Shown piece after piece: positions 8,782 to 30,715 of a stretch of 39,755 bases of DNA. The position numbers and the translations under genes were made by a program. The notes beneath the pieces are model-generated. The model was not told the DNA's origin, ran no database searches, and saw nothing but the letters and a program-made list of their open reading frames with translations. Every line of letters starts with the position of its first letter. The first letter of the stretch is position 1. This stretch comes from Zygnema circumcarinatum (lineage: Eukaryota; Streptophyta; Zygnematophyceae; Zygnematales; Zygnemataceae): assembly GCA_037447605.1 (NCBI GenBank), contig CM074804.1, positions 1,539,423 to 1,579,177 on the forward strand, in the 5' to 3' direction.

Positions 8782-11129
8782 ATGGCTGCCATGGCTGCCT
8801 CCAGTATGGCCGCTTCTTTGGCGCCACGTCAGCATCCAGGACACGTGGCAGAACACAGAAATCTTGACCATTGCAATGGCAGCCAAGGCACAGCCACGTG
8901 GCGGGCCTGGAGCTCGCCACGTATGTCTCAAACCCGCCGTGTCTCCCCTCCCTCATTGCAAACCGCTCCAGGAAATTTTCGAACCCTAAAACCCATAAAA
9001 CCTCTACGAACATTTGTCATCTGCTGCGCTGCGGAGGAAGCGGTCGGCGATTCTATGGAGGGCGGAGGGAGGGAAGCCATGGCTGCCGTAGTGGGAGGGA
9101 GCGCGGAAGGAGCTCTGACTTCATGGCTGCTTGCGGAGCAGGGATGGAGGGTGGCGCTCTTCGATTGCCGGAAGTGGGGAGTGAAGGGATGGGAGGAGGG
9201 AGGGAGAGGCGGAGAGGGAGAGGGAGAGGGAGAGGGAGGAGCGTTTAGGGCTTCGAAAGGAGGAGGAGGAGGAAGAGCTTCTGCTGCCGCAGTTAGGGTT
9301 TCTGCGCTTGGGCTTTGGGTCATGGAGGAGGCGGGGGCGCTGCAGGAGGTCGCACTTGCAGCCTCTCCTTGCAGGGGGAGGATGAGCTGCACCGGTGGGT
9401 AAGTGAGAGGGAGGGAGGGAAAGGAAAAGTGTTCTAATTATAGGGTATGTTTTTTGAGTGTGGGTCAATTAGAAAGTGACAATTTCGGAGGATTCTGGGC
9501 TTTTTTGTGGCAAAGCTATACATGTCAATGCTCACATTTGCGTTTCATGATTAATTGTCGCAATGTATGTGCAATACATGTCTCCTTACATGCATGCATG
9601 CGACATAGAAAATACTTCACATGGATTCATTGATTGATCGACCATGCTCCAATTGTTTCTAAAGTATTCCACTCTCATTCTTTTGCAGGAAAAGACACTC
9701 CGCCCCACTACCGTCCGTACAGATACCCACTCCTCACAATCTCCGAAAGTGAGCTCTCCTCCACTCTCCTCCGAGGAGCCCTCCAACGCTTTCCGTTGAA
9801 CATCTCTCTCTACGACGGGGCCGACATGGAATCGGTAGACTTCGAGTCAGGCCGCCTCACATGGAAGCAGCCTGCGGATTCAGTTACACGGAAACGGCAA
9901 CTGGAAGCAGATGTCATTGTTGGAGCCGATGGGATGCAGTCGTGGGTGAGGGCAGAGATGGAGAAGAAAGCTGAAGGATTCTCTGTCACTATGAGCTGCT
10001 TACCAGCAGGCAGAATGTTCAGGTAAGGGCGAGATATTCAGGGGAGAGAAAGAAGATAACAAGAAATGCAAACACCACCCTTCATATTAAGGACGCAGAA
10101 TCTCCTTAGTAAATGCTAAGTCTAGAAAAAGCTAAAATTTGCCTCTAAATTTCTTTTTATTTCCAACGCAGGCTTCATGTTCCTGAGCATCTCCGTATGG
10201 ACAAAACAAAGTCGGTCGGCTCAGTAGAACATCCTGAAGAACAGAGAACCGTTGGACGTAACGGAGAAAACAAAGACATTAAAAAGAATCGAGATGAAAC
10301 TAGTAATGGACAAAGAGCTTCTGGAGAGCATCAACTATTTGGAGCTTTTCAATTGGCGATAGTTCGACATGGAAAGGCTTTTTTAGGTCTTCCGTTCCGT
10401 GATGGAAGCATGGGAGCAACTGTGCACGGAATCCGGAGCCGGAAAGAAACCGAAGTGGCGGAGGAGATTGGAAACTGTTTTCCGGAGGTAAAGAGTTTAG
10501 GGTTTAGGGATTAGGGTTTATAGGTTAAGGAATTTGAAGTTTTGCTGGTGTTGGATTCTGGGGGCTTTAAGGTTCCCAAGCCTTTAAGAAGTCGATTTTT
10601 TACCTACGAAAATTAAATTTGCATTTGGTGTCATTGAAAACGTTGAAAGGGGGACATAAAATATTTACTTGTAAGGGACCCCTGTGGGGGGGCAATGCAG
10701 CTCGGGGAACTTTTTTCGGGCAGCTACGAAAATAGCAAAAAAATGGCGGCAGCGGAGGAGCAGCAGCACTGCACTGTTCGGTGTTCGACCTTTCATTACA
10801 AGAAGACGGTGAGAGTTAGGCTGCTTAAGAATTAGGGTTCAGGAATCCTAGGGTTCGTGGTCTCATGGAATTAGAGTTCATGGTTCTCATGGATTTTAGG
10901 GTTCACCACTGTTGTTATCAGCTATTTGAAAGGGAGCGAGAGAGAAAGGGAGAGAGTTCAAGAAGAGGAGTGGAGAGAGCGAGAAAGTGAGGGAGGGGAG
11001 TCAGAAAGAAAAAAGGAAGACAAGCGAGACAAGATAGGGAAGAGAGAAGGGGTCAGGCGCGAGAGAGTGAGAGAAAGGGGGAAGAGATAGAAAAGGAATG
11101 GAGAGGCATCATATAGAGGGAGAGGCGAG

Positions 11130-11164
<35 letters not shown>

Positions 11165-11966
11165 TGAGGAGCCTCTTCTCGTTTAACTCTCTTGTTCAAA
11201 CCGTCCTTTTGCCCTTATTCCATGAAAGACTCTGCAACCCTAAACCCTACTTTTCATGTGCAGGTTTTGATAGGAGACGCAGCCCATGCAGTGCTCAATC
11301 TTTTGGGGCAGGGCCCCTCCCTTGCGCTGGAGGATGCTCTTATTCTTTCTCGCCTGCTTAAGATTAAGAGGGAGGGGCCGTCCAAAGCGGTTCAAGGAGA
11401 AGGGAGAACAATTTTAGAGGCCGGACCGGCGCGGCGGGCAGTTGCAGCTGCTCTGCCGAAATTTACGGCTGACCGGAAGTGGCAGGCAGACATAGCAGCA
11501 GGGCTCGGAGAGAAAGAGGCTCGAAGGAGGAGGTGGGTGACGGAAATATTCCGAAAAAAAAAGAAAGAGAGGACCTCTAACTTCCACATTCGAAAACCCT
11601 AACAAAAAGTTTAAAAATCTTACTAACCCTAAAAACCCTAAAAAAAATCAGCCTTTCGATTCTCACTCAAACTTGATTCCTTGTTTTCCTATTTTTTCGT
11701 GTCGCAGTTTTTTGTCTCGAGCTCAATATGAGTTCATGACCTCCATTTCCACGAAGCTCCCCATGTTCCGGCCATGGCAGGCCTCCATGAGCGCGACCAG
11801 AGCCTCCATGGCAGTCGTCGCCTTCTGGCGATCCATGGAGACAGTTCTGTTCCGTATTGCGTTGGCTCTGACGGGACTGGTTTTGGCTCTACGCGTTTTG
11901 TTCGGAGTGAGGAACATGTGGCGCCTTGTTCGCCGAGTTGTGGGCACAATGCAAGTGGGGTTTTAA
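8782..11966 (+). CDS. FAD-dependent monooxygenase resembling kynurenine 3-monooxygenase, plastid-like N-terminus
   Basis: Six exons (8782-9394, 9689-10022, 10172-10487, 10701-10808, 11264-11532, 11708-11966) give 632 residues. Family landmarks run in order. A Rossmann start AAVVGGSAEGALTSWLL has GxSxxG at 105-110, where GxGxxG is usual. Then come RGRM (198-201), the DG motif GADGMQSWVR (283-292), a segment FHYKKT, the FAD ribityl motif VLIGDAAHAV (458-467), LLGQGPSLALED, and a C-terminal hydrophobic helix near 592-613. RGRM, the [F/Y]H[Y/F]K..VL[I/L]GDAAHA run and the anchor recall kynurenine 3-monooxygenase, which hydroxylates kynurenine with NADPH and O2. The KMO loop GQGMNAG is GQGPSLA here, so substrate may differ. 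Residues 1-83 are Ser/Arg/Ala-rich and end VICCA, like a transit peptide. A start at 9055 would remove this. A GEGEGEG purine repeat lies in exon 1. Confidence 0.72.
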
Positions 11967-13593
11967 AGTAGAGAACAATGTCTGTGTTTGTGATGGCATG
12001 GACATGGGGGGGACATGTATGTGATTATGTGTGGTGGTTCTAAGGCATGGGACATACATAGAACATGGCATGGCATGGCATGGTATGGCATATGTGTGAC
12101 ATCATGGCACATGACTTGTGAGGACTTTGCGCATTTCTTCAAGAAAAACTGTATGCTATGAAGTAATCTTATTCCGTCAGATCAGGATTGGTTATGTGTA
12201 AAGTAAAGCTCTGGAGGCTTCATCGCTTTCATGTTTCAAAATATCTCTGATTGCGTTGTGAGGTGCTATCACCACCCTGTACAGCCGCCCTGCTGGGGCA
12301 GTTTGAAAGTCTACGTAAGTTCAAAAATAGACAGTTTCGAATTTTCACTCCTCTTTTTCTTTTTCCAGCACCCAACCCAATTGTGGGGTTAATTGTGAAA
12401 TGTGAGAGAGAGGTGTAAAGTAGCTGTAAGTGAGCTGCAACTGAAGTTCGATCGTGCATGCACGCATGTCCCCATTCAGACGAGCATCGCCAGAGGGCGG
12501 TCCCTTCATTCTGAAGGCGAGGGAGGGAGGGCGCTGCCATGGGGCTGCATTTCAGGCTCCGCAAAGCGAGAGCTTCAGTGACACTGCTGTCGAACAATCG
12601 CCGTTCGAATTTTGCCGAGGGGACTGCATGCCACTGCATGGGAGTTCGTCGAGTCTGCAAAACACAAACAGTTGTTGCCATGTTGGATCGTAAACACTAA
12701 ACACGTAACATGTAAGCTAGAACTGCAATTTTTCGCGTGAAGTGACGTGGCGAGACGTGCGATAAGACCATGGTCTTTGCATGGCTCATCGGTTTGTAAT
12801 TTTTATTTTTAACAACATTTCCCGTACTGTATTTAATTCCTGGTTGTGATTTGGAAGGGCTAAAAATTTTCTCATTTATACGAGAATCGAATTGTACACA
12901 ATTGCAGCCGAAATATACTGTTAGGGTCGTAGGGTCGATATATTTTTAGTTGCAGCTCGGAATTTTTGTAATTTTATTTGTGATAAGGCGGTCAGCTCCA
13001 CTCCAATTTTTTTACTCGTATGGAGCTACGTTCCTGATCCCTCCAAACTTCCAAGCCTTCCGGTTCAGGATCTTTGAGAACTGCATAAAAGGTTTTCAAA
13101 CCTTTTGATTTCCTTTCTTTGGACTAAAGCATCTTCAGCAGAGCTCCTCGAATCGAGCTGCTTTGCAAGGTGATGACGACCGCTGCTTTCCAAGGCTTTG
13201 AAACGATCAGTGACATCATCTGAAGGCGGTTCGGCTTCTCTATTGTTTGCTTGCGATTTTCTTTCAGTTTCGGCGTCAGGGTGCGTCTTGAATCTCTGGA
13301 TGCTGCTGTCATTTCAAATGTTTTCCGGTGCTTTTTCAACAATCCTGTAGTGTAGTGAGCACTCTCTGCACGTGCTTTTCAAATTTTGAGGAATTCTTTA
13401 CAGGATATATTTCTTTCTCTATCTCTGTCTATCTCTCTCTCTCCGTATTCTTTCTGCGCGTTTCCTCCTGCCGCGCTTTGGCATTCAGAAATTCCTAAAG
13501 GAAAAAAGAACTTCTTTGTATGTCTCTTGGCTCCAAAGCAGAGCTCCCTTCCTTACTCCCTCTATGCTCATGTGATTGCAGTTGACTTTGCAA
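11967..13593. other. Intergenic DNA, with an (ATGGC)n patch
   Basis: At 12064-12092 there is a short decaying CATGGCATGGC repeat with outlying ATGG/ACATG words from about 11995 to 12110. A 150-codon ORF on the minus strand (12229-12681) has no domain or splice support and was not called. A pyrimidine tract with TGATTGCAG at 13572-13580 may be a 3' splice site for the following ORF. Confidence 0.5.
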
Positions 13594-13980
13594 ATGGCTG
13601 TGGACTCTCTGGCTGCCAAAATGGGCCCATCGAGATGCAGCGGATATGGCCTCCCCCCTGATGAAATCAACTTTATCGAAAAAGACTCCGTGCAGCATCA
13701 AACTCCCTCCTTATACCAAGCAAGAGAGTGCGCCCTTCCAGACCCCATAAAAGACATTGAAAACGGAGGATGTGAGCTCTGTGCAGAAGAGTCTCAATCG
13801 AGCAAAGAGGCGGTGGATGAGCTCCTATTGGAGGGTGGGCTGAAGCAGGAGGGGGATAAGTGCTCGCAAGGAGAGAGGTGCGCGTACGGGGTTGAAGAAG
13901 AGTACGCGAATGATGTTGTGGATGTGGACACATGCAAGAGGGAAGTGCCAGCGTGTGTAGGGAGCTCGCGTAGGGAGTGA
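13594..13980 (+). CDS. Hypothetical small acidic protein, 128 residues (doubtful)
   Basis: The ORF runs from ATG 13594 to TGA 13978-13980, 13 bases after a good acceptor (GTGATTGCAG, ending 13581), so it could be a terminal coding exon with an upstream leader exon not identified. The composition is not repeat-like (SGYGLPPDEINFIEKDS and further Cys/Glu-rich sequence), which sets it apart from the GA-driven ORFs nearby. No motif, membrane segment or family is recognised. It could also be chance. Confidence 0.3.
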   Translation: MAVDSLAAKMGPSRCSGYGLPPDEINFIEKDSVQHQTPSLYQARECALPDPIKDIENGGCELCAEESQSSKEAVDELLLEGGLKQEGDKCSQGERCAYGVEEEYANDVVDVDTCKREVPACVGSSRRE

Positions 13981-14867
13981 ATTGCTCCTTGGAGAGGAAG
14001 GGAGTGAGGGGGAGCGAGAGGAGGGGAGAGGGAGGGAGGAGGGAGGGAGGGAGGAACAATGGCAACGAGAGTGGAGGGGGGCAGTGAGAGAGTTTAGGGA
14101 GGGAGCGTGGGGAGGAGAGGGAGGAAGGCAGTGCGTGAGGGACGGAGTGTTCCTTGAAAGTGGCTTCATTTTGATCTTCCACGCGTTACAGGATGTCTAG
14201 GATTTTTAGCGTTTCTAGTTTGTGGAGTTCTGGCGATACTTCCAGATGTTAAGTGATGGTTAGGGTTATTAGGCAGTTTGGAGATGAAGTGATTGGGAAG
14301 AGAGGAGAGAAGGGTGGGAGAGAGAGGGAGGGGGGGACTAGAAAGGAGCCAGAGTAAGAAGGATTAGTTTTTTTGGTATGCATTTCAGAGGTTTGTAGTA
14401 ATATTAGAATTCCTACGGGGAGAATCAAACTTGAACTGATGGACTGTGCTTCTAACGGTCCTTGAATTGCATTACTGTACAGTACATATCGCCATTGAGA
14501 ATAAAAGGCAACGAAGCATGCGTCTCCTCTTCCTTTTCTTCTTGTTGATTGGAAAGTCCGCAAGCTGAGTCCTTTTGCAAATCTGTCCGTCTGTCCTTAT
14601 GAATTCCAACATTTCTCCTTATCAAAGGGCTGCAATCTTCGACTGACCGAACCAGAGTGACCAACCGGCCGACCAACCATTGGACACAAACTACACACCA
14701 ACAAACCGCAAATTGCAAACTGCACACCATTGACCCCCACCATTTTCAGAGTAGAACACTCCCATCACCCCATTCCCCCTCCCTCCCACCCCCTCGACCT
14801 TCCCTCGCTACGTTTACTCCCCTCGTTTCCTCTATACATACAACTAACATCAGCTGAAAAAAAGCCA
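13981..14867. other. Non-coding stretch with two purine-rich (GGGA/GAGA) tracts
   Basis: Purine-rich tracts lie at about 13995-14130 and 14290-14350. Around 14640-14730 there is a loose ACCAACC/CACACCA repeat. No gene, RNA or mobile element is supported here. It lies 3' to RPN1 (minus strand). Confidence 0.5.
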
Positions 14868-14873
14868 TTTATT
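14868..14873 (-). terminator. AATAAA polyadenylation signal candidate for RPN1
   Basis: TTTATT on the + strand reads AATAAA on the RPN1 strand, 68 bases after its stop codon. The spacing suits a near-upstream element; cleavage at this site is inferred. Confidence 0.45.
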
Positions 14874-14940
14874 TATGGAAGTACACTCCGATTCAGCACA
14901 GCCGCTTTACCCGGTGCTCTCCTCCCCCCTTGAGCTGCAA

Positions 14941-27044
<12,104 letters not shown>

Positions 27045-27543
27045 CTTCTTCCAAAGTCCTGCACGAGGCAGTCAAACAGTGTACAGCCTTCCTTGCCAAA
27101 TTGCTTCCCAAATATTATCCTCTCTCTTGCCAAAATCAAAAACGTCCTCCCTCCTGTCCTGAACACACACCTCTCTCCCTCTCTCTGTCCAGAGGGAGAG
27201 GTTATGGGACGGTGCAGGGCCCCTCCGTTGGGCGCCCTCCAATGGCGACTCGCCACGTTGACATTTATGTACACGTGACGCATTCCCATTGGAAGATGCT
27301 CGAATTTTAGTGCGCAATGAAGGCTTTTAGGGTTAACCGTTAAGGAGAGAGGAAGTGGGAGAGGGAGGAAGAGAGAGGGGGGAGGAGCGGCAAGCCACGA
27401 GATGTAAACAGAAAGAAAGCAAAGCGATTGTTGTGACTCTCATTTTCCTTTCTCTTTCTCTCAAATGCATGCAAGGGCAGAAAAAACATTTATAGGGCAA
27501 CGTTTGGATGTTTGTAACACATTTTTAGTTGTTCTCCGTGGTG
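27045..27543. promoter_or_regulatory. Shared divergent promoter of RPN1 and MED30 (499 bp)
   Basis: The two start codons point away from each other 499 bases apart, with no other gene between. The centre holds a CCAAT box (27239-27243), a G-box core CACGTG (27272-27277) and an inverted CCAAT box (ATTGG 27288-27292), a nearly symmetric arrangement suited to bidirectional firing. No clear TATA box was seen. A GAGA tract lies at 27355-27390 on the MED30 side. Activity is inferred from layout. Confidence 0.6.
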
Positions 27544-29078
27544 ATGGCTGCTTCCGCCTCGTCTCTGGATGTGCTGGCGTGCCAAGGAGAGCAGAGCGTG
27601 GCGGAAATGGTGGAAGCGGCTGAAGCTTTGCTTGCACGGCTGCAGGACCTCATGGCAGGGCCGTCCTTCTGGTCCCTGCCACCTGGTGGACCATCATCGA
27701 GAACAGATCTGTCCGGTATGTGGCCCTCATATCTCGCCTTGTTTGACGCGTTTTGATGCAATAGTTGGGCATATTCAAGGTTTTTTGAGCTATGGAAAGC
27801 TAGAATGATAAGGAGACTGTTGTTCTATTCAAGTGTTCCTTCCCGTTCCGACCATTTCTTCTTAGGAATTAGAATCATTTCTGCACGTGAATCAAGTATC
27901 TCAAGAACGTGTATAGGTTCAGCCACACATCGTTTCTGGTGCTCATTTCATAAGAGCGCATGGTTTAATTTGTAGAACTAATGAAGGTACTACACATGCT
28001 TCGCTGCAGCTGGAGCTTATGGCAGACCTCCAGAGGGTACTCAGATGCCTGAATTTCCTCCCGCTCTGGCTGACCTTGAAGCTGCCCATCGTCGTTACAA
28101 AGAAACAGGCACCATTTTACGAGGAATCATCACACAAATAAGTGAAATTTCTGAGGTACGCCTCTATTATTCTGCCTTTGTATTTTTACTTTTGCTCACT
28201 TCCTTTGCTACTTACTCCTTTTGCAATACGTCATGTTCTATCGTTCTCTATAGCAAGTACGTATGCAGATGTGGCATTACTGTCGTGGTAAAGGCAAGCA
28301 CTTTACTGAGTTTGAGCATTCATGTATATTACGATGGGAAGGCTTTCTGAGTGCGTGAAGGCAGCTCTAGTGAATGTTCCTCTTTTTTTTGTTCTCCGAA
28401 TGAAATGCCGCAATTCGCTCTTATGGATACTGTATTCACATATTTGTTTTCCATACATCTTTTCACGGGTTTAGAGTCTCAGGATCTTAGGGGCTTCAGA
28501 ACTTTTAGGGCGGTGTTTCAGATGTTTTGCCGTGCCATGCAGTAAATCCGTTAAAGACTGTGCTATCCGACATATCGTGACGTTATCGTGACGCCTCCGT
28601 GTTACGGAAAATCTGTCCGATCTATGCGTCTGCAGCGGACTGAAGACAGTCAAGTCAATGGCTCCACACATGATGACAAAGAAGGCTCAGATGCGGAACT
28701 CAGCCAACTGGAAAGCAGAGCAGCAATGCTGAAGAAGGTGAGAGGGAGGGAGAGAGAGAGAGAGAGAGGAGGGAAGGGCGGGGGGGTCGGCCGCTACTCT
28801 TCAGAACTTGATGCAAATCATGATATGTATTGCAATGGAGGCATGTTTATCTTTATACAATCAGTTGACGCTCAAAGGGTTGATTTCGAAAGGAGTTTCA
28901 GGGATCTTTTTGCAGTGCCTTTGTCGCCTTCTTGTTTTCTTGCTGACAACTATGAGATTGGCTTTGATTGCAGGAAATTCAACAGAAAAATGTAATTTTA
29001 AAAAGCCTTATCGACCAGCTCCGGTTTCTATTGGACGATATTATCCTGTTCCAGAGCTGTCCGCTAGTTCCGACATAG
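27544..29078 (+). CDS. MED30: Mediator complex subunit 30 (MED30), complete, four exons
   Basis: Exons 27544-27715, 28010-28155, 28636-28737 and 28974-29078 join in frame to 174 residues, close to the size of plant MED30. MED30 is a small subunit of the Mediator head module that bridges activators and RNA polymerase II in the nucleus. Support: an N-terminal helix (VAEMVEAAEALLARLQDLM), a middle helix (LADLEAAHRRYKETGTILRG), a Glu/Leu coiled segment (LSQLESRAAMLKK) and the C-terminal signature ILKSLIDQLRFLLDDIILFQ followed by SCPLVPT and the stop, which fits the conserved ...LIDQ.R.L..DI...QSP end of plant MED30. The in-frame codon TTG 27529 was not used as a start. Intron 3 holds a short GA repeat next to its donor. 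It shares its promoter with RPN1. Confidence 0.85.
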
Positions 29079-29587
29079 CATTGGAAGAAGCTGATGAACT
29101 CGCAGGTCGGAGCAGATTGATATCAGTTAACAGCTCTTATCAGCGATAGTGGTGACAGTGATCCAAAAGTGTATCGTTTCTGAGTTGGAATGCAAGTCAT
29201 CCTAAAGGGCCAAGCTACACTAGCGGTTTTCGGTGTTCCCATCAATTTTACGACATTTTTTCGGCTATCAACGGCTTCATTGGTGACCCTCCCGATGGTC
29301 TTCCGCCTCTCCCTTTGCGCGATGTGCCCCACATTGGCCCCCCTTGAGCCGCGCTGTTGACCCTAGAAGCAGATTTCAGCACAGTTTTTTCCTTTCGTCC
29401 TTAGGTACTTAGGTTTCTCGTGGTTCCTCATGTTGACTTTGTCCATTTACAGGTGATGGCATCGCCACCGTGATGAGATCAATGCAAATTTCCATCTTTC
29501 ATTTCACTTCAGGTCGTTTCAACAGCACTACTGTTCTGTCTCCACATGTCTATGTTGAAATCCAGTTCCGTTCGGTTCACCGTTGAT

Positions 29588-29772
29588 GAAGATAACAACA
29601 TCAACAACACAACAACATCAACATTTAGTTAACAACATCAATAGCATCAACATTTAGCTAACAACATCAACATTCAGCCAACAACATCAACAGCAAAACA
29701 TCATCAACATTTAGCTAACAACATCAACAACACAACAACATCACATTTAGCTAACAACATCAACATCTAATA
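29588..29772. repeat. AACAACATC minisatellite downstream of MED30
   Basis: About 185 bases built of AACAACATCAAC with a higher-order unit (ACAACATCAACATTTAGCTA) recurring four to five times with small changes. It lies about 510 bases after the MED30 stop codon. Confidence 0.92.
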
Positions 29773-30715
29773 ACATCCGTCACGATCTCCATTGCAATGC
29801 CAAGTACCGGAAACCGTCGCGCTGTTGGAACCTCGCTGTTATCCGTTCCGTCGCCGTTCCAGTCGCGTTCCCAATAACAGCGCGCCGAACAGCGACATGG
29901 AGCCTCTCCTTCCCCCTGGCGGGCACCCTGCCCGTCCGTACAGCCCCGCCATGCGATCGCCACATTCGCGGGATCCGTTTGCAATTTTTCTTTCAGACAG
30001 CTGGCGGGGAAAAGACATTCTCTGCCCGTCTTTCACGGTACGGAAAAGAAAAATTTTGAAAGCTAAAAAACGATAAAAAGGAGAAATAAGCCAGAACGAC
30101 ATCGGATCAGAAGAACCGATTTTTCTTTTAATAAAGAATTATTTAACCAATAGGATGTCGAAACGTAGCCATTCCCCTGTAACGGTCAGATAGAAAATTT
30201 CTTAGTCAGCTGTAACCCCTACGCCATAAAGGCCATCTACCCGAAAATAAATTTCTTTTAAAAAACCTCTTAACGACAAAATTACTTCCCTGACCGCGGG
30301 AATCCCGGAAACGTCGATCCGGGTAGTGAAAAACATCTTTGACAGAATCCGTCAAAGGGGGGGTTGCCGCTTTTCGTACCGTTCGTACCGTTGGTACATT
30401 CGTACATATGTACGGCCCTTGGCAGCTTTGCTTATCCGTACAGTTCTGCATCCTGCATTGTGCTCTGCAGCTCCCCTCCACCTGCAACTGCTCCGAAGGG
30501 GCAGCCATGGCTGAACCATAAGAAGGAAGCAAGCGGCGTTCTCTCCGTTTTAATCATTCATTTTCGTGAAATTAGTCGCATTTTTCAAATAAGTAGTTGC
30601 TGGAACCCTTTTTTCTATTTTGCTGTCACAATTTTTTCCTTCTTTTTCCCTTGCATTCGGCATTTTAGAGTTTCTATGTGCTCGGGAGTGTCCGTTTGGA
30701 AGTTAAGGCGTGGCA
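29773..30715. promoter_or_regulatory. Intergenic region and probable promoter/leader of the TBC gene
   Basis: No gene is supported. A GTAC-rich cluster (CGTACCGTTCGTACCGTTGG and following, 30374-30415) and other GTACGG words occur. In the TBC reading frame a stop at 30704-30706 precedes the first ATG at 30716. ORFs here have no domain content. Confidence 0.4.

Noticed and set aside
12229-12681. 150-codon minus-strand ORF
   Set aside because: No recognisable domain, no supporting splice or polyadenylation signals, and the opposite strand also has an open frame of 79 codons. Probably chance.
27529-27543. Five-codon N-terminal extension of MED30 from TTG
   Set aside because: A non-ATG start is unnecessary, since ATG 27544 gives a family-sized protein.
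29588-29772. CRISPR-like regular repeats
   Set aside because: Units are tandem and contiguous without unique spacers, and the genome is eukaryotic.
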